Origin: Treponema sp. | GTDB taxonomy: Bacteria; Spirochaetota; Spirochaetia; Treponematales; Treponemataceae | Direction of reading: 5' to 3' | DNA: 29,965 nt | NCBI GenBank assembly: GCA_016297415.1 | Contig: JAEDGQ010000013.1 | Span: 1 to 29,965, forward strand | In this document: positions 7,447 to 16,096 of the stretch, piece after piece | Numbering within the stretch: the first letter of the stretch is position 1 | Layout: the number at the start of each line of letters is the position of its first letter | Program-made: the position numbers and the translations under genes | Notes under the pieces: generated by a model | The model's input: the letters and a program-made list of their open reading frames with translations, nothing else | Told to the model about the DNA's origin: nothing | Database searches by the model: none

Positions 7447-9804
7447 TTAGTTGTTTTTCTGGTTGTTAAGTAAATCGCCGAGAGTATAAGCTCCGTCATC
7501 ATCATTGTCTGAAGAAGACATATACTGATTGATTTCTTTACGAGCCTGTGCTTTCTTAAATTCTTTAACAGAGAATCCAACTTTTTCCTTTTCAACGTTA
7601 ATGTCAATTACAAATACATTGATTTTGTCACCAACATTGTATTTTTTAACAGCTTCTTCATATGGAACTTCTTTGTCATCGCTAAGGTTTGCTTTGTTAA
7701 CAAGACCTTCGATTCCTTCTGGAGCTTTTACGAATAAACCAAAATCTGTAATAGATGTTACTTCACCTTCAAGTGTTGAACCTACAGAATATTTGTCAGC
7801 AAATGCTTTCCATGGGTTATCTGAAAGCTGTTTAATACCAACGGAAATACGGCGCTGTTCTGGATTAACTTCAAGAACTTTTACTTCAAGTTCCTGATCC
7901 TGAGAAAGTTCACTACCCGGGTGCTTAACTTTCTTTGTCCAGGAAATATCTTCTGCACGAAGGAATCCATCAATTCCGTCTTCCAGCTGTACAAATGCAC
8001 CAGCGTTAGTAATCTTTACAACTTTGCCCTTTACAACTGTTCCTTCCGGATACTTTTCAAGAATTGAATCCCATGGATTTGGTGAACACTGTTTAAGACC
8101 AAGTGAAACACGTCCGTCCTGGATAGCATAACCAAGAATCATACACTTAACTTTGTCACCGATTTTAACCATATCAGATGCTTTGTTAACTTTCTTAGTC
8201 CAGCTGAATTCAGAAATATGAGCAAGACCTTCGATACCTTCTTCAAGTTCGATGAATGCACCAAAGTCTGTAAGTTTTGTAACTGTACCTTCAACTACAT
8301 CTTCGAGATGATATTTTTCTTCGAAGTGCATCCAAGGATCTTCTGAGAAGTGTTTAAGAGAAAGGTTAATTCTCTTATCTTCCGGATTAAGGCAGATAAC
8401 TTTAAGTTCGATTTCCTGACCTTTCTTTACGTAATCCTTTGGACGAGTTACATGACCCCAAGACATATCGTTGATGTGAAGAAGACCATCAAAACCACCA
8501 AGATCAATGAAAGCACCGAAGCTTGTGAATGATTTTACAGTTCCCTTAACTGTGTCCCCAACCTGAGTATTAGCAAAGAATTCATCACGATTCTTATTGA
8601 TTGCTTCTTCAAGGTACTTGCGGCGGTTAACTACAACGTTAGCCTTATTGTCTGAGTAAAGACGTTCAATATAGAATTTTGAAACAGTTCCAATAAGTTT
8701 TTTTGGATCATCAACTTTTGTACTGTCTGATTGACTGATTGGGAGGAAGGCATGAATGTCACCACCCAGGTTAACATCAAAACCACCCTTTACTTCTTTT
8801 TCGATTTTACCTTCAATAGCGATTTTTTCATCTGCTGCTTTGCGTAATTCTTTCCACAGCTGTTTAGCCTGTGCTTTTGTGTATGAAACTTCAGGACCAT
8901 TGCGTCCGTTCTGCTTTACAAGTACAACAACCAGAGAATCACCTACTTCTGGTAATTTTCCGGCAAATTCCGATACAGGAATTTTTCCTTCTGCTTTGCT
9001 TCCAATATCAATGAAAACAAGTTCGTCTGTAACTTCAATTACAGAACCTTCAACAAGCTGACCATCTTCAAGAGTTTTAAAATTCTTGAGAGATTCCTCT
9101 AATTGTGTCTGGATAGCACTTTTTGAATCAAGTTCTTCCTTTTCCACTTCCATCTGTTCCATAGTAAACCCTTTTGTGTGAATTTTGTCTAATATTATCT
9201 CACAAACCTGTTCTATCGTCAAGTTTGAGGTATCGATGTAAATAGCATCAGCAGCTCTTTTAAGAGCACCTTCCTTTTTATTGCGGTCAATTTCATCACG
9301 TTTGATGATTGCTGCTTTAACTTCTTCCAGAGTCATATTTGATACGCCCTGGTCAAAACGACGCTGAGCCTGTACATCAATTGAAGCATCAAGATAAAAC
9401 TTGTATTCAGCCTGAGGGAAAACAACTGTTGTCATATCCCGGCCTTCACAAATAATATCGAGGGATTTTGTAATCTCCTGCATGCGGTCATTTACAAGAT
9501 GACGAACAGAAACATTTGATGACACCTGAGCAACACGAGCGCTTACAGCATCATCATGAAGGTGATCTTCTACATCTGTTCCATTCAGAACAAGACGGGA
9601 GTTTTTATATTCAAGAGTCTGTTTTTTACAAAACTCAATTACTTTTTCATTATCGCTTATATCAATGTCAGTTCCATTCAATGCCATTGTAAGTGCACGA
9701 TAGAAACTTCCGCTGTTCAGGTAAGTGATGTTAAGTTTTTTTGCAATCAACGATGCAATTGTAGATTTGCCTGTGCCAGCAGGACCATCCATAGCGATTA
9801 TCAT
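7447..9804 (-). CDS. cmk-rpsA: Fusion of cytidylate kinase and 30S ribosomal protein S1
   Basis: A 785-residue bifunctional protein. Residues 1-212 are CMP kinase (CMP/dCMP + ATP to CDP/dCDP), with P-loop GPAGTGKST (7-15), the CMP-binding region YLNSGSFYRAL and CEGRDMTTVVFP. After a linker with MEQMEVEKEE (about 215), six S1 OB-fold repeats follow, recognisable by VxGxVxxxxxFGAFIxLxxGxxGLxHxSxxSW patterns; these bind mRNA on the ribosome. The fusion is known from treponemes (T. pallidum carries an annotated cmk/rpsA fusion). The ATG at 9804 has AAAGGAG 6 nt upstream. No frameshift or stop separates the halves. The gene sits 20 bp after the pseudouridine synthase and 9 bp before the sigma-54 activator. 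Confidence 0.95.
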   Translation of the reverse strand: MIIAMDGPAGTGKSTIASLIAKKLNITYLNSGSFYRALTMALNGTDIDISDNEKVIEFCKKQTLEYKNSRLVLNGTDVEDHLHDDAVSARVAQVSSNVSVRHLVNDRMQEITKSLDIICEGRDMTTVVFPQAEYKFYLDASIDVQAQRRFDQGVSNMTLEEVKAAIIKRDEIDRNKKEGALKRAADAIYIDTSNLTIEQVCEIILDKIHTKGFTMEQMEVEKEELDSKSAIQTQLEESLKNFKTLEDGQLVEGSVIEVTDELVFIDIGSKAEGKIPVSEFAGKLPEVGDSLVVVLVKQNGRNGPEVSYTKAQAKQLWKELRKAADEKIAIEGKIEKEVKGGFDVNLGGDIHAFLPISQSDSTKVDDPKKLIGTVSKFYIERLYSDNKANVVVNRRKYLEEAINKNRDEFFANTQVGDTVKGTVKSFTSFGAFIDLGGFDGLLHINDMSWGHVTRPKDYVKKGQEIELKVICLNPEDKRINLSLKHFSEDPWMHFEEKYHLEDVVEGTVTKLTDFGAFIELEEGIEGLAHISEFSWTKKVNKASDMVKIGDKVKCMILGYAIQDGRVSLGLKQCSPNPWDSILEKYPEGTVVKGKVVKITNAGAFVQLEDGIDGFLRAEDISWTKKVKHPGSELSQDQELEVKVLEVNPEQRRISVGIKQLSDNPWKAFADKYSVGSTLEGEVTSITDFGLFVKAPEGIEGLVNKANLSDDKEVPYEEAVKKYNVGDKINVFVIDINVEKEKVGFSVKEFKKAQARKEINQYMSSSDNDDDGAYTLGDLLNNQKNN

Positions 9805-9824
9805 ATATTTTCTCCTTTAATTGC

Positions 9825-10592
9825 TTACTTATTTCTGCACAAGGCAAGAAGTGATTTTACTTCCCCTTGAGAAAGTTCCCTGAACTCACCTTCTTTTAAG
9901 TTTCCAAGAAGAACATTTCCAATTCTTACTCTCTGAAGTCTTCTTATTGCTGCACCGGCATCTGTAAAAACACGACGGATTTCCCTGTTTTTTCCTTCTA
10001 CAAGTACAACTTTCATTTTGTGAGTATTTATAACTTTTGCTTCTTTTGCCCGATAGAATACTCCCTCTACTCTGACGCCTTTTACAAACTTCTGCTCAAG
10101 ACCTTCAGGCAAAGGATAACTTGTTTCTACCATATATTCCTTCTCTATTTCACTTGAAGGATGACTTAAAATTCTGGCAAAATTCCCATCATTTGTAAAT
10201 AAAATTGCACCCTGACTGAACATATCAAGACGGCCTACATTATACAAACGTTCTGAATATTTTGATTTAAGCAAATCTACAGCAACAGGCCGGCCCTTCT
10301 CATCTGACTGAGTACAGACAAGTCCCTCCGGCTTATTCATGAGAATATATAATTTTTTTTCTTCCAGGGACACAGGCTTTCCGTCAACACAAACTTTATC
10401 TGTATTCCCAACTTTTGTCCCAAGCTCTGTTACAGTAACTCCGTTAACGGTTACTCTTCCATCCAGAATTATTTTTTCTGAAGCCCGTCTGCTGGCAACA
10501 CCGCAGTGAGCAAGAAAAGCCTGAAGCCTTGTTTTTTCCTGGCTTTGATTTTCACTAGCGGGCAAGTTCGAACCTCTCGTTTTCTTTTTCAT
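9825..10592 (-). CDS. rluB: Ribosomal large-subunit pseudouridine synthase, RluB/RsuA family
   Basis: Isomerises a specific uridine of ribosomal RNA to pseudouridine. An N-terminal S4 RNA-binding domain (TRLQAFLAHCGVASRRASEKIILDG…) is followed by the RsuA/RluB/RluE/RluF catalytic domain. The latter has GRLDMFSQGAILFTNDG, whose Asp is the catalytic nucleophile, and the late motif EGKNREIRR. The ATG at 10592 gives 255 residues and overlaps the end of scpB by 38 nt. An in-frame TTG at 10613 is less likely. Placement between scpAB and cmk-rpsA matches a widely conserved scpA-scpB-rluB-cmk-rpsA order, which favours RluB (23S rRNA) over RsuA (16S rRNA). Confidence 0.92.
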   Translation of the reverse strand: MKKKTRGSNLPASENQSQEKTRLQAFLAHCGVASRRASEKIILDGRVTVNGVTVTELGTKVGNTDKVCVDGKPVSLEEKKLYILMNKPEGLVCTQSDEKGRPVAVDLLKSKYSERLYNVGRLDMFSQGAILFTNDGNFARILSHPSSEIEKEYMVETSYPLPEGLEQKFVKGVRVEGVFYRAKEAKVINTHKMKVVLVEGKNREIRRVFTDAGAAIRRLQRVRIGNVLLGNLKEGEFRELSQGEVKSLLALCRNK

Positions 10593-11100
10593 CAAGCTGT
10601 GGCAGCTCTGCAATTGAGTTTAATCCGAAAAATTTCAAAAACTCTTTTGTTGTACCAAACTGACATGGACGACCCGGTCCTTCTTTTCTTCCAACTTCTT
10701 TTACCAGCTGACGTTCTGTAAGAATGCGAATCATGTTGTCTGGCGGAACTCCACGAATAGCTTCAATTTCTGCCCTTGTAATCGGCTGTTTATATGCAAT
10801 GATTGAAAGAACTTCCATAGCAGAACGACTGAGACGTCCGGCATTTTTATTTCCATAACGTTCTTTCAAAACTTCCCAATATTCTTTTTTAGGAGTAAGG
10901 GTCCAGCCGCCTGTAATCTGTGACAATTCAATACCAGAACTTTCCTGACCATATTTTTCACGAAGTTCATCAAGACATTTTTCAACTACTTCTTCAGATA
11001 ATTCTGATATTCTGCTGATTGCATCTACAGATAAAGGTTCACTGTCAAGAAAAAGAACTGCTTCAACAAGTCCAACTTCCTTTTCAAGATTTTCATCCAT
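10555..11100 (-). CDS. scpB: Segregation and condensation protein B
   Basis: Kleisin-associated winged-helix subunit of the SMC-ScpAB condensin, which compacts and segregates the nucleoid. The 181-residue protein has family signatures VEAVLFLDSEPLSV, LSRSAMEVLSIIAYKQPITRAEIEAIRGV and GPGRPCQFGTTKEFLKFFGLNS, with two winged-helix domains. A ribosome binding site AAAGGAAG precedes the ATG at 11100. It lies 25 bp after scpA. Its 3' end overlaps the start of rluB by 38 nt in another frame, which suggests translational coupling. Confidence 0.95.
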   Translation of the reverse strand: MDENLEKEVGLVEAVLFLDSEPLSVDAISRISELSEEVVEKCLDELREKYGQESSGIELSQITGGWTLTPKKEYWEVLKERYGNKNAGRLSRSAMEVLSIIAYKQPITRAEIEAIRGVPPDNMIRILTERQLVKEVGRKEGPGRPCQFGTTKEFLKFFGLNSIAELPQLDEKENERFELAR

Positions 11101-11125
11101 TTTTAACTTCCTTTTATTTTTAAAT

Positions 11126-11902
11126 TTAAGCCGCTGTATAACGGCAGATTTTTATATCACCGAACATTCTGTTCTGCATGATTGTAGCCATTTTAAATTT
11201 AACAGCTTCAAGCAATGCCATAAACGCACAGATAACATCAAGTACATTTCCTTTTCTGACAATCAGATCGGTAAACATACATTCACTTTTTTCTTCCAGA
11301 AGCTCATTCATCAATGTAATTTTTTCATTTACTGAAACTTCTTCATACATATCAATAATTTTTGCATCTGAATACTGAGAAATAAGATTCTGGAAAATCT
11401 TCTGCATCTGCTGAAGAAGATCCCATGTATCTACTGTTTCCCACATATTTTCATCTTCAAATGGAAGAACACGCTGAATTTTTTTGCGTTCAAAACTCCA
11501 TTCACTTTCGTCTTCTTTTTCTTCCATAAGATTGGAAAGTTTTTTGAACTTCTGATATTCAATAAGTTTTTCAACAAGCTCTTCTCTTGGATCGTCAAAT
11601 TCAAATTCGTCATCCAGCTTAACTTCAACAGGAAGCATCATACGGCTTTTTATATAAACCAGTCTGGCAGCCATATTGTAGAATTCTGAAAGATCACCAA
11701 GTTCAACCTCCGCAGCATAATCAAGATACTCAAGGAACTGCTCTGTAATCTGGGCGATTGGAATATCGTAAATATTAATTTTATTATCACGAATAAGAGT
11801 CCATAACAAATCAAGAGGTCCTTCAAAATCACCTGCTGTGTATTTTCGAGTTGTTTTTTTTGTATCGTCTGATACTGTAATCTGTTCCAGCTGCTGTTCC
11901 AT
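11126..11902 (-). CDS. scpA: Segregation and condensation protein A (kleisin)
   Basis: Kleisin that bridges the SMC heads in the SMC-ScpAB complex. The conserved N-terminal block YTAGDFEGPLDLLWTLIRDNKINIYDIPIAQITEQFLEYL is present, then YIKSRMMLPVE, an acidic/Lys-rich middle and a C-terminal winged helix (FMALLEAVKFKMATI). Its 258 residues are normal for the family. The start codon lies 2 bp after the folK stop, and scpB follows by 25 bp. Confidence 0.95.
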   Translation of the reverse strand: MEQQLEQITVSDDTKKTTRKYTAGDFEGPLDLLWTLIRDNKINIYDIPIAQITEQFLEYLDYAAEVELGDLSEFYNMAARLVYIKSRMMLPVEVKLDDEFEFDDPREELVEKLIEYQKFKKLSNLMEEKEDESEWSFERKKIQRVLPFEDENMWETVDTWDLLQQMQKIFQNLISQYSDAKIIDMYEEVSVNEKITLMNELLEEKSECMFTDLIVRKGNVLDVICAFMALLEAVKFKMATIMQNRMFGDIKICRYTAA

Positions 11903-11904
11903 AC

Positions 11905-12435
11905 TTACGCCTTAATTTTTACAAAATCCAGAGAAGAAAGAACTTTTTCTACTCCGTCAGAGCCCGTATGCTTCAAATATTCCGCATACTTTTCCCTTTT
12001 TATAAAATCGGCAGATTCATTTAAAATCTCAAGCACAGGAATTAAAACAAATGCTCTTTCTGAGATTCTTGGATGGGGAATCTGAAGAGTTTCTGTATTA
12101 ATACTAACATGGCCAAAAACTTCTATATCAATATCAATACTTCTGGGACCATTCCGGATTTCTTTAGATCTGTCCCTGCCTAAAGAAGCTTCTATTTCGT
12201 GGATTTTATCGAGAAGAATAAAAGGAGAAATTGAATCAGTAACATAACCGCATAAAGCCATATTATAGAAATCCTGCTGTTTTTCCACATACATTGGCTT
12301 TGTGCGATATACAGATGACACAGTAATGTCTGAAAGAATGGAACCTAAAGAGTCACAGGCTTTTTTGAGTAATACTAAACTGTCATTCCCCTGCCATGAT
12401 CTGTTGGACCCCACCCCCAGAATCACTTGTGTCAT
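11905..12435 (-). CDS. folK: 2-amino-4-hydroxy-6-hydroxymethyldihydropteridine pyrophosphokinase
   Basis: HPPK transfers pyrophosphate from ATP to 6-hydroxymethyl-7,8-dihydropterin in folate synthesis. The 176 residues carry ILGVGSN at the N-terminus, SSVYRTKPM, QQDFYNMAL, LGRDR and GPRSIDIDIEVFG, the signature with the metal-binding Asp pair, then IPHPRISERAFVLIPVLEI. No folP or folB lies beside it in this window. It sits between recA (37 bp upstream) and scpA (2 bp downstream) and is probably part of that operon. Confidence 0.94.
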   Translation of the reverse strand: MTQVILGVGSNRSWQGNDSLVLLKKACDSLGSILSDITVSSVYRTKPMYVEKQQDFYNMALCGYVTDSISPFILLDKIHEIEASLGRDRSKEIRNGPRSIDIDIEVFGHVSINTETLQIPHPRISERAFVLIPVLEILNESADFIKREKYAEYLKHTGSDGVEKVLSSLDFVKIKA

Positions 12436-12472
12436 TATTTTTTTATCTTACCTCTATATTATGAAACTATTG

Positions 12473-13654
12473 TTAATACAATGCATCTTTTGCAGATGGT
12501 GTAACTTCTACTGAAGCATCTGCATCTGCTGTTTTAGCAGCTTTTTCCGCTGCCTTGGCAGCTTCTTTTACAGCTTTTACCTGTTCTGGATATACAGGAA
12601 CTCCTTCCTTAGTTTTTAAAACCTGACCTGGGAAAAGTTCATTGCGAAGCTGTGTTTCAAGCTGTTTTGTATAATCAGCATTCTGTTCAAGGAAAGAAAT
12701 AGCATTATCTTTTCCCTGTCCAACTTTTTCTTCACCTCTTGTATACCATGCACCTCTTTTATCAATAAGACCATGTTTAACAGCAGAATCAAGCAGCGAA
12801 GCTGTTGCAGAAATACCTTTTCCAAAGTAAATGTCCAGTTCAACCTTGCGGAATGGAGGTGCAACCTTATTTTTTACAACCTTTACTCTTACACGGTTTC
12901 CAACAGCATCTTCTTCACCTTTTCCATCAATAGATTCAATACGACGGATTTCAAGACGAACTGAAGAATAAAACTTAAGTGCATTACCACCTGTTGTTGT
13001 TTCAGGATTTCCGAACATTACACCGATTTTCATACGAATCTGGTTAATAAATACGATTGTACACTTACTTTTATTTACAATTGCTGTAAGTTTACGAAGA
13101 GCCTGGCTCATAAGACGAGCCTGAAGTCCCATCATTGCATCACCCATATCACCTTCAATTTCTTTCTGTGGTGTAAGGGCTGCTACAGAGTCTACAACAA
13201 TAATATCAATTGCACCTGAGCGTACAAGGTTTTCTGTAATTTCAAGAGCCTGTTCTCCAGTATCCGGCTGACATACCCAGAGTTCATCAATGTTAACTCC
13301 AAGATTTTTTGCATACACAGGATCAAGAGCATGTTCTGCATCAACAAATGCAGCGATTCCTCCAAGTTTCTGAGCTTCTGCAATTGCATGAAGAGCCAGA
13401 GTTGTTTTACCTGAACTTTCTGGACCATACATTTCAATGATACGGCCTCTAGGATATCCGCCTACACCAAGAGCTTCATCAAGAAGAATTGATCCCGAAG
13501 GAATTACTTCAACACCCTGGGCATCAGGCTGACTGCCTAATTTCATAATTGCACCGGCACCAAACTGTTTTTCAATCTGAAGACGTGCTGCTTCAAGTGC
13601 CTTAAGTTTTTCCGACATTTCAGCCGGCTGATTTGTTTCTGCCATTTTTGCCAC
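12473..13654 (-). CDS. recA: RecA recombinase
   Basis: Forms filaments on single-stranded DNA and drives homologous strand exchange. Walker A GPESSGKT (77-84), VDAEHALDP, the DNA-binding loop regions MGLQARLMSQALRKL and GNPETTTGGNALKFYSS, and FINQIRMKIGVMFG are all present. The last ~25 residues are Ala/Lys/Glu-rich. Two starts are possible: GTG at 13654 (393 aa, GGAGG 9 nt upstream) and ATG at 13645 (390 aa, closer AAAGGTGG). The strong GGAGG spacing favours the GTG. A 77-bp gap with an AT-rich TATATATATA stretch precedes the gene, so it may have its own promoter. I could not make out a LexA box. Confidence 0.97.
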   Translation of the reverse strand: MAKMAETNQPAEMSEKLKALEAARLQIEKQFGAGAIMKLGSQPDAQGVEVIPSGSILLDEALGVGGYPRGRIIEMYGPESSGKTTLALHAIAEAQKLGGIAAFVDAEHALDPVYAKNLGVNIDELWVCQPDTGEQALEITENLVRSGAIDIIVVDSVAALTPQKEIEGDMGDAMMGLQARLMSQALRKLTAIVNKSKCTIVFINQIRMKIGVMFGNPETTTGGNALKFYSSVRLEIRRIESIDGKGEEDAVGNRVRVKVVKNKVAPPFRKVELDIYFGKGISATASLLDSAVKHGLIDKRGAWYTRGEEKVGQGKDNAISFLEQNADYTKQLETQLRNELFPGQVLKTKEGVPVYPEQVKAVKEAAKAAEKAAKTADADASVEVTPSAKDALY

Positions 13655-13731
13655 CTTTAATTTCCTCCCACTATATATATAGGCAGTGATATTTCATTTT
13701 TGCTAAAAAATTTTATTTTTTTTCTTAAAAA

Positions 13732-14841
13732 TTATTCACTTTTTCTTAAGGGCTGATAAATTGCCCTGCCAGTAAGCAAAAGTCTGCCGTTTTCAATTCC
13801 AATTTTTCCAAGAATCTTTACAGGACGATCTCCTTCAATCTGTGGTACAGGTGTGAAATATGTCTGTACGATTCCGTCAACTTTTTCAAGTTTTTCGTAA
13901 CCAACAAGAAGATCACATCTATAAATATCATCCTGAAGAACAGCATTGGTAATACGACCTGACCACACAACCCAGCATCCGGCATAAAGCCATGGATCAG
14001 AAGCAACCTGTGCATAATTAAAATTTTCCAGAGGCTTCTTTTCAAAAGTATCAAAATCAGGTTCTTCAAAGTATGTAATAAGAAAATCTGCCTTCTTTTT
14101 TATTGCAGAAGAAGCATTGGAATTAAGGATTTTATTAATTTCTACCCTTGCGCTGTTGTCACGATAATCCTGAAAATATACCTTGGCATTATCGTAAGAA
14201 CGTTTTATTTCATCTTCTGAAAGAATATATCTGTAAACGCCTCCTGAAAGATCTTTTTCAATTACAGCAGCCGATTCTTCACTTGTTAGTGAAAGTTCTG
14301 TTAAATCAGCACGAGGACCTGTAGTACCGGAATCCTGTGAACGGGCACAATGAATGATTCCTGCCGCAATAATAATTCCGCAGGCAGCTGAAACAACAAT
14401 CTGCAGAATTTCTCTGTAATCAGGACCAAGAGGCGGATAAAATCTTTCGATTTTTCCAGAATCAACCCAGCGGACAATTGTTTCATAATTTCCGTTTTTG
14501 CGGATAAATTCCATTGCTGATCTGGCAATTTTATTTTCAGGTTCCAGTTCGAGAATATCAAGATAATACTGGATGGCTAAATCTGTATCACCTCGTCTGA
14601 GGTAAAGTACGGCCTGCCCAAGCAGAAGATTAATATCCCGTAATTTTATATGACGAGCCTGCTGATAATATCTGTTTGCATTTCCTGTATCACCGGCGTA
14701 AAGACAAGCAGTCCCCAGCAACAGAAAATAGTCAAAACTTTCTCTGTATATATCTCTGGCATTCTCAAGGATAATTATAGCTTTGTTAAACTGACGTTTT
14801 CTTAAAAGAGAACGAGCCTTATCAACTGCTGCACGTGCCAT
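13732..14841 (-). CDS. TPR protein with a central transmembrane helix
   Basis: A 369-residue protein with no signal peptide. Residues 1-125 form about three TPR units (KARSLLRKRQFNKAIIILENA…, YFLLLGTACLYAGDTGNANRYY…, LLLGQAVLYLRRGDTDLAIQYY…). A transmembrane helix (about 148-165, VVSAACGIIIAAGIIHC) and a ~200-residue C-terminal domain follow; that domain contains a second TPR-like part and a beta-rich end (WVVWSGRITNAVLQDDIYRCDLLVGYEKLEK). The topology suggests a cytoplasmic TPR scaffold joined to a periplasmic domain. Function is unknown. Its ATG overlaps the preceding gene's stop by 1 nt (TAATG), so it is translationally coupled to two exported proteins upstream. The 77-bp gap before recA is AT-rich without a hairpin. 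Confidence 0.82.
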   Translation of the reverse strand: MARAAVDKARSLLRKRQFNKAIIILENARDIYRESFDYFLLLGTACLYAGDTGNANRYYQQARHIKLRDINLLLGQAVLYLRRGDTDLAIQYYLDILELEPENKIARSAMEFIRKNGNYETIVRWVDSGKIERFYPPLGPDYREILQIVVSAACGIIIAAGIIHCARSQDSGTTGPRADLTELSLTSEESAAVIEKDLSGGVYRYILSEDEIKRSYDNAKVYFQDYRDNSARVEINKILNSNASSAIKKKADFLITYFEEPDFDTFEKKPLENFNYAQVASDPWLYAGCWVVWSGRITNAVLQDDIYRCDLLVGYEKLEKVDGIVQTYFTPVPQIEGDRPVKILGKIGIENGRLLLTGRAIYQPLRKSE

Positions 14842-16094
14842 TATTCATCAATCCTTAACTGTTCGTAGATTGAATTAAGTTCATCGTTAAGTCTGCGGAT
14901 TTCTTCCCTGTCAACCTGGTTAGGATCACTCTTAAGAGAACTAATCTTCTGAATAAGCTGATTTACATACTCCATGTCAATTCCAGCTTCTCCAGCTTCG
15001 TTTTCAGGAATATCAACATCAAATAAAGTTGAAGGATCAATTGCATCTACATAATCAAGACCTCTCGGAGCCATCATAGTCTTTCCAGAGGCAATATAGA
15101 GTACAGTTTTTTTAGTTTCACCAGGAGCATAATTTTTTTCTGCCCAGTTCACACATACAGCAGAGTCATTGTAATTATGAATTGATGAAAAATTTCCATT
15201 TTCATTGATTAATGGAATCCACTCTCCTTTAAGGAGAGAATCTTTTTTTGCAACTGTTACCAGTTCAAGCTTTGTTACAGACTTTCCATTCAGAACAATC
15301 TGTACAGAAGCTTTATTATCAGAGGAAATCAGGCAGCGTTCTTCTGAAAAAGAATCGAAACTAACTTCACCAGAAATTTTCTTTTCGTCAGAAGTAATCA
15401 GATGATAATCATAACCTTCCCCAAGAACTGTATCAAAAACAGCTTTCAGGGAAACTGCTGCTTCCTTATCCGAAATATTTGTAGTAAACACTGTAATTTT
15501 TACAATATCACCGGAATTTTCAAAATAAGAAACAGGCTCAAACTGAACTGCAACCTGTACTTTTTTATTAATACAGTAACTCAACTGTGCAAGGCTGTCG
15601 TTGATTTTTCTTACAGTTTTTACTGCACCTGCACTTTCATTAAGTCTGTAAATTTCATCATTAAAACGAACAAAGAAAGAAGAACCTTTTCCATCATTTT
15701 TGTCAGAAAAAAGTGATGTTTTTTTCTTTCCGTTTTTTACATAAATATTAAATGTTCCGGTACTTTTTCTAAGGAGAACCTGAAGGCTTTCTGTATCAAT
15801 AGTAAATTTTTCAAGAGGCACATAAGTAATACCAAGAAGTTCATCTTTTTTTTCGAGTTTCTTTTCCTTTTCAGCCTGAGCTGCAGCTTTTTTTGCTGCT
15901 TTTTCAGCTTTCAATTCCTCTTTAGTTTTCTTTACAGGAGGTTCCTCTTTTTCTGTTTCTGCAGTTTCTTCAACAGTCTGCTCTGCACCGGTATCTTCAG
16001 TTTCCTGTGCAAAAACACTTACAGGTACACAAAGACTAAAACAAAAAAGAAGTGAATAAATAATTTTTTTTGAGAAAAATTTTGCTTTTATCAT
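14841..16094 (-). CDS. Hypothetical exported protein with charged Lys/Glu/Ala linker
   Basis: A 417-residue protein with a classical signal peptide (about 1-29, cleavage after VFA). A strongly charged Glu/Lys/Ala segment (30-88) may form a helix or extended tether. A beta-rich domain (about 90-350) and a C-terminal helical stretch ending MEYVNQLIQKISSLK… (about 375-417), probably a coiled coil, follow. I do not recognise the family. It lies 2 bp after an exported TPR protein and overlaps the next TPR/TM gene by 1 nt. The three probably form one envelope complex, as inferred from tight coupling. Confidence 0.8.
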   Translation of the reverse strand: MIKAKFFSKKIIYSLLFCFSLCVPVSVFAQETEDTGAEQTVEETAETEKEEPPVKKTKEELKAEKAAKKAAAQAEKEKKLEKKDELLGITYVPLEKFTIDTESLQVLLRKSTGTFNIYVKNGKKKTSLFSDKNDGKGSSFFVRFNDEIYRLNESAGAVKTVRKINDSLAQLSYCINKKVQVAVQFEPVSYFENSGDIVKITVFTTNISDKEAAVSLKAVFDTVLGEGYDYHLITSDEKKISGEVSFDSFSEERCLISSDNKASVQIVLNGKSVTKLELVTVAKKDSLLKGEWIPLINENGNFSSIHNYNDSAVCVNWAEKNYAPGETKKTVLYIASGKTMMAPRGLDYVDAIDPSTLFDVDIPENEAGEAGIDMEYVNQLIQKISSLKSDPNQVDREEIRRLNDELNSIYEQLRIDE

Positions 16095-16096
16095 GA

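Noticed and set aside
13655..13731. LexA-type SOS box upstream of recA
   Set aside because: No known LexA consensus of any class was visible in the gap, only AT-rich sequence.
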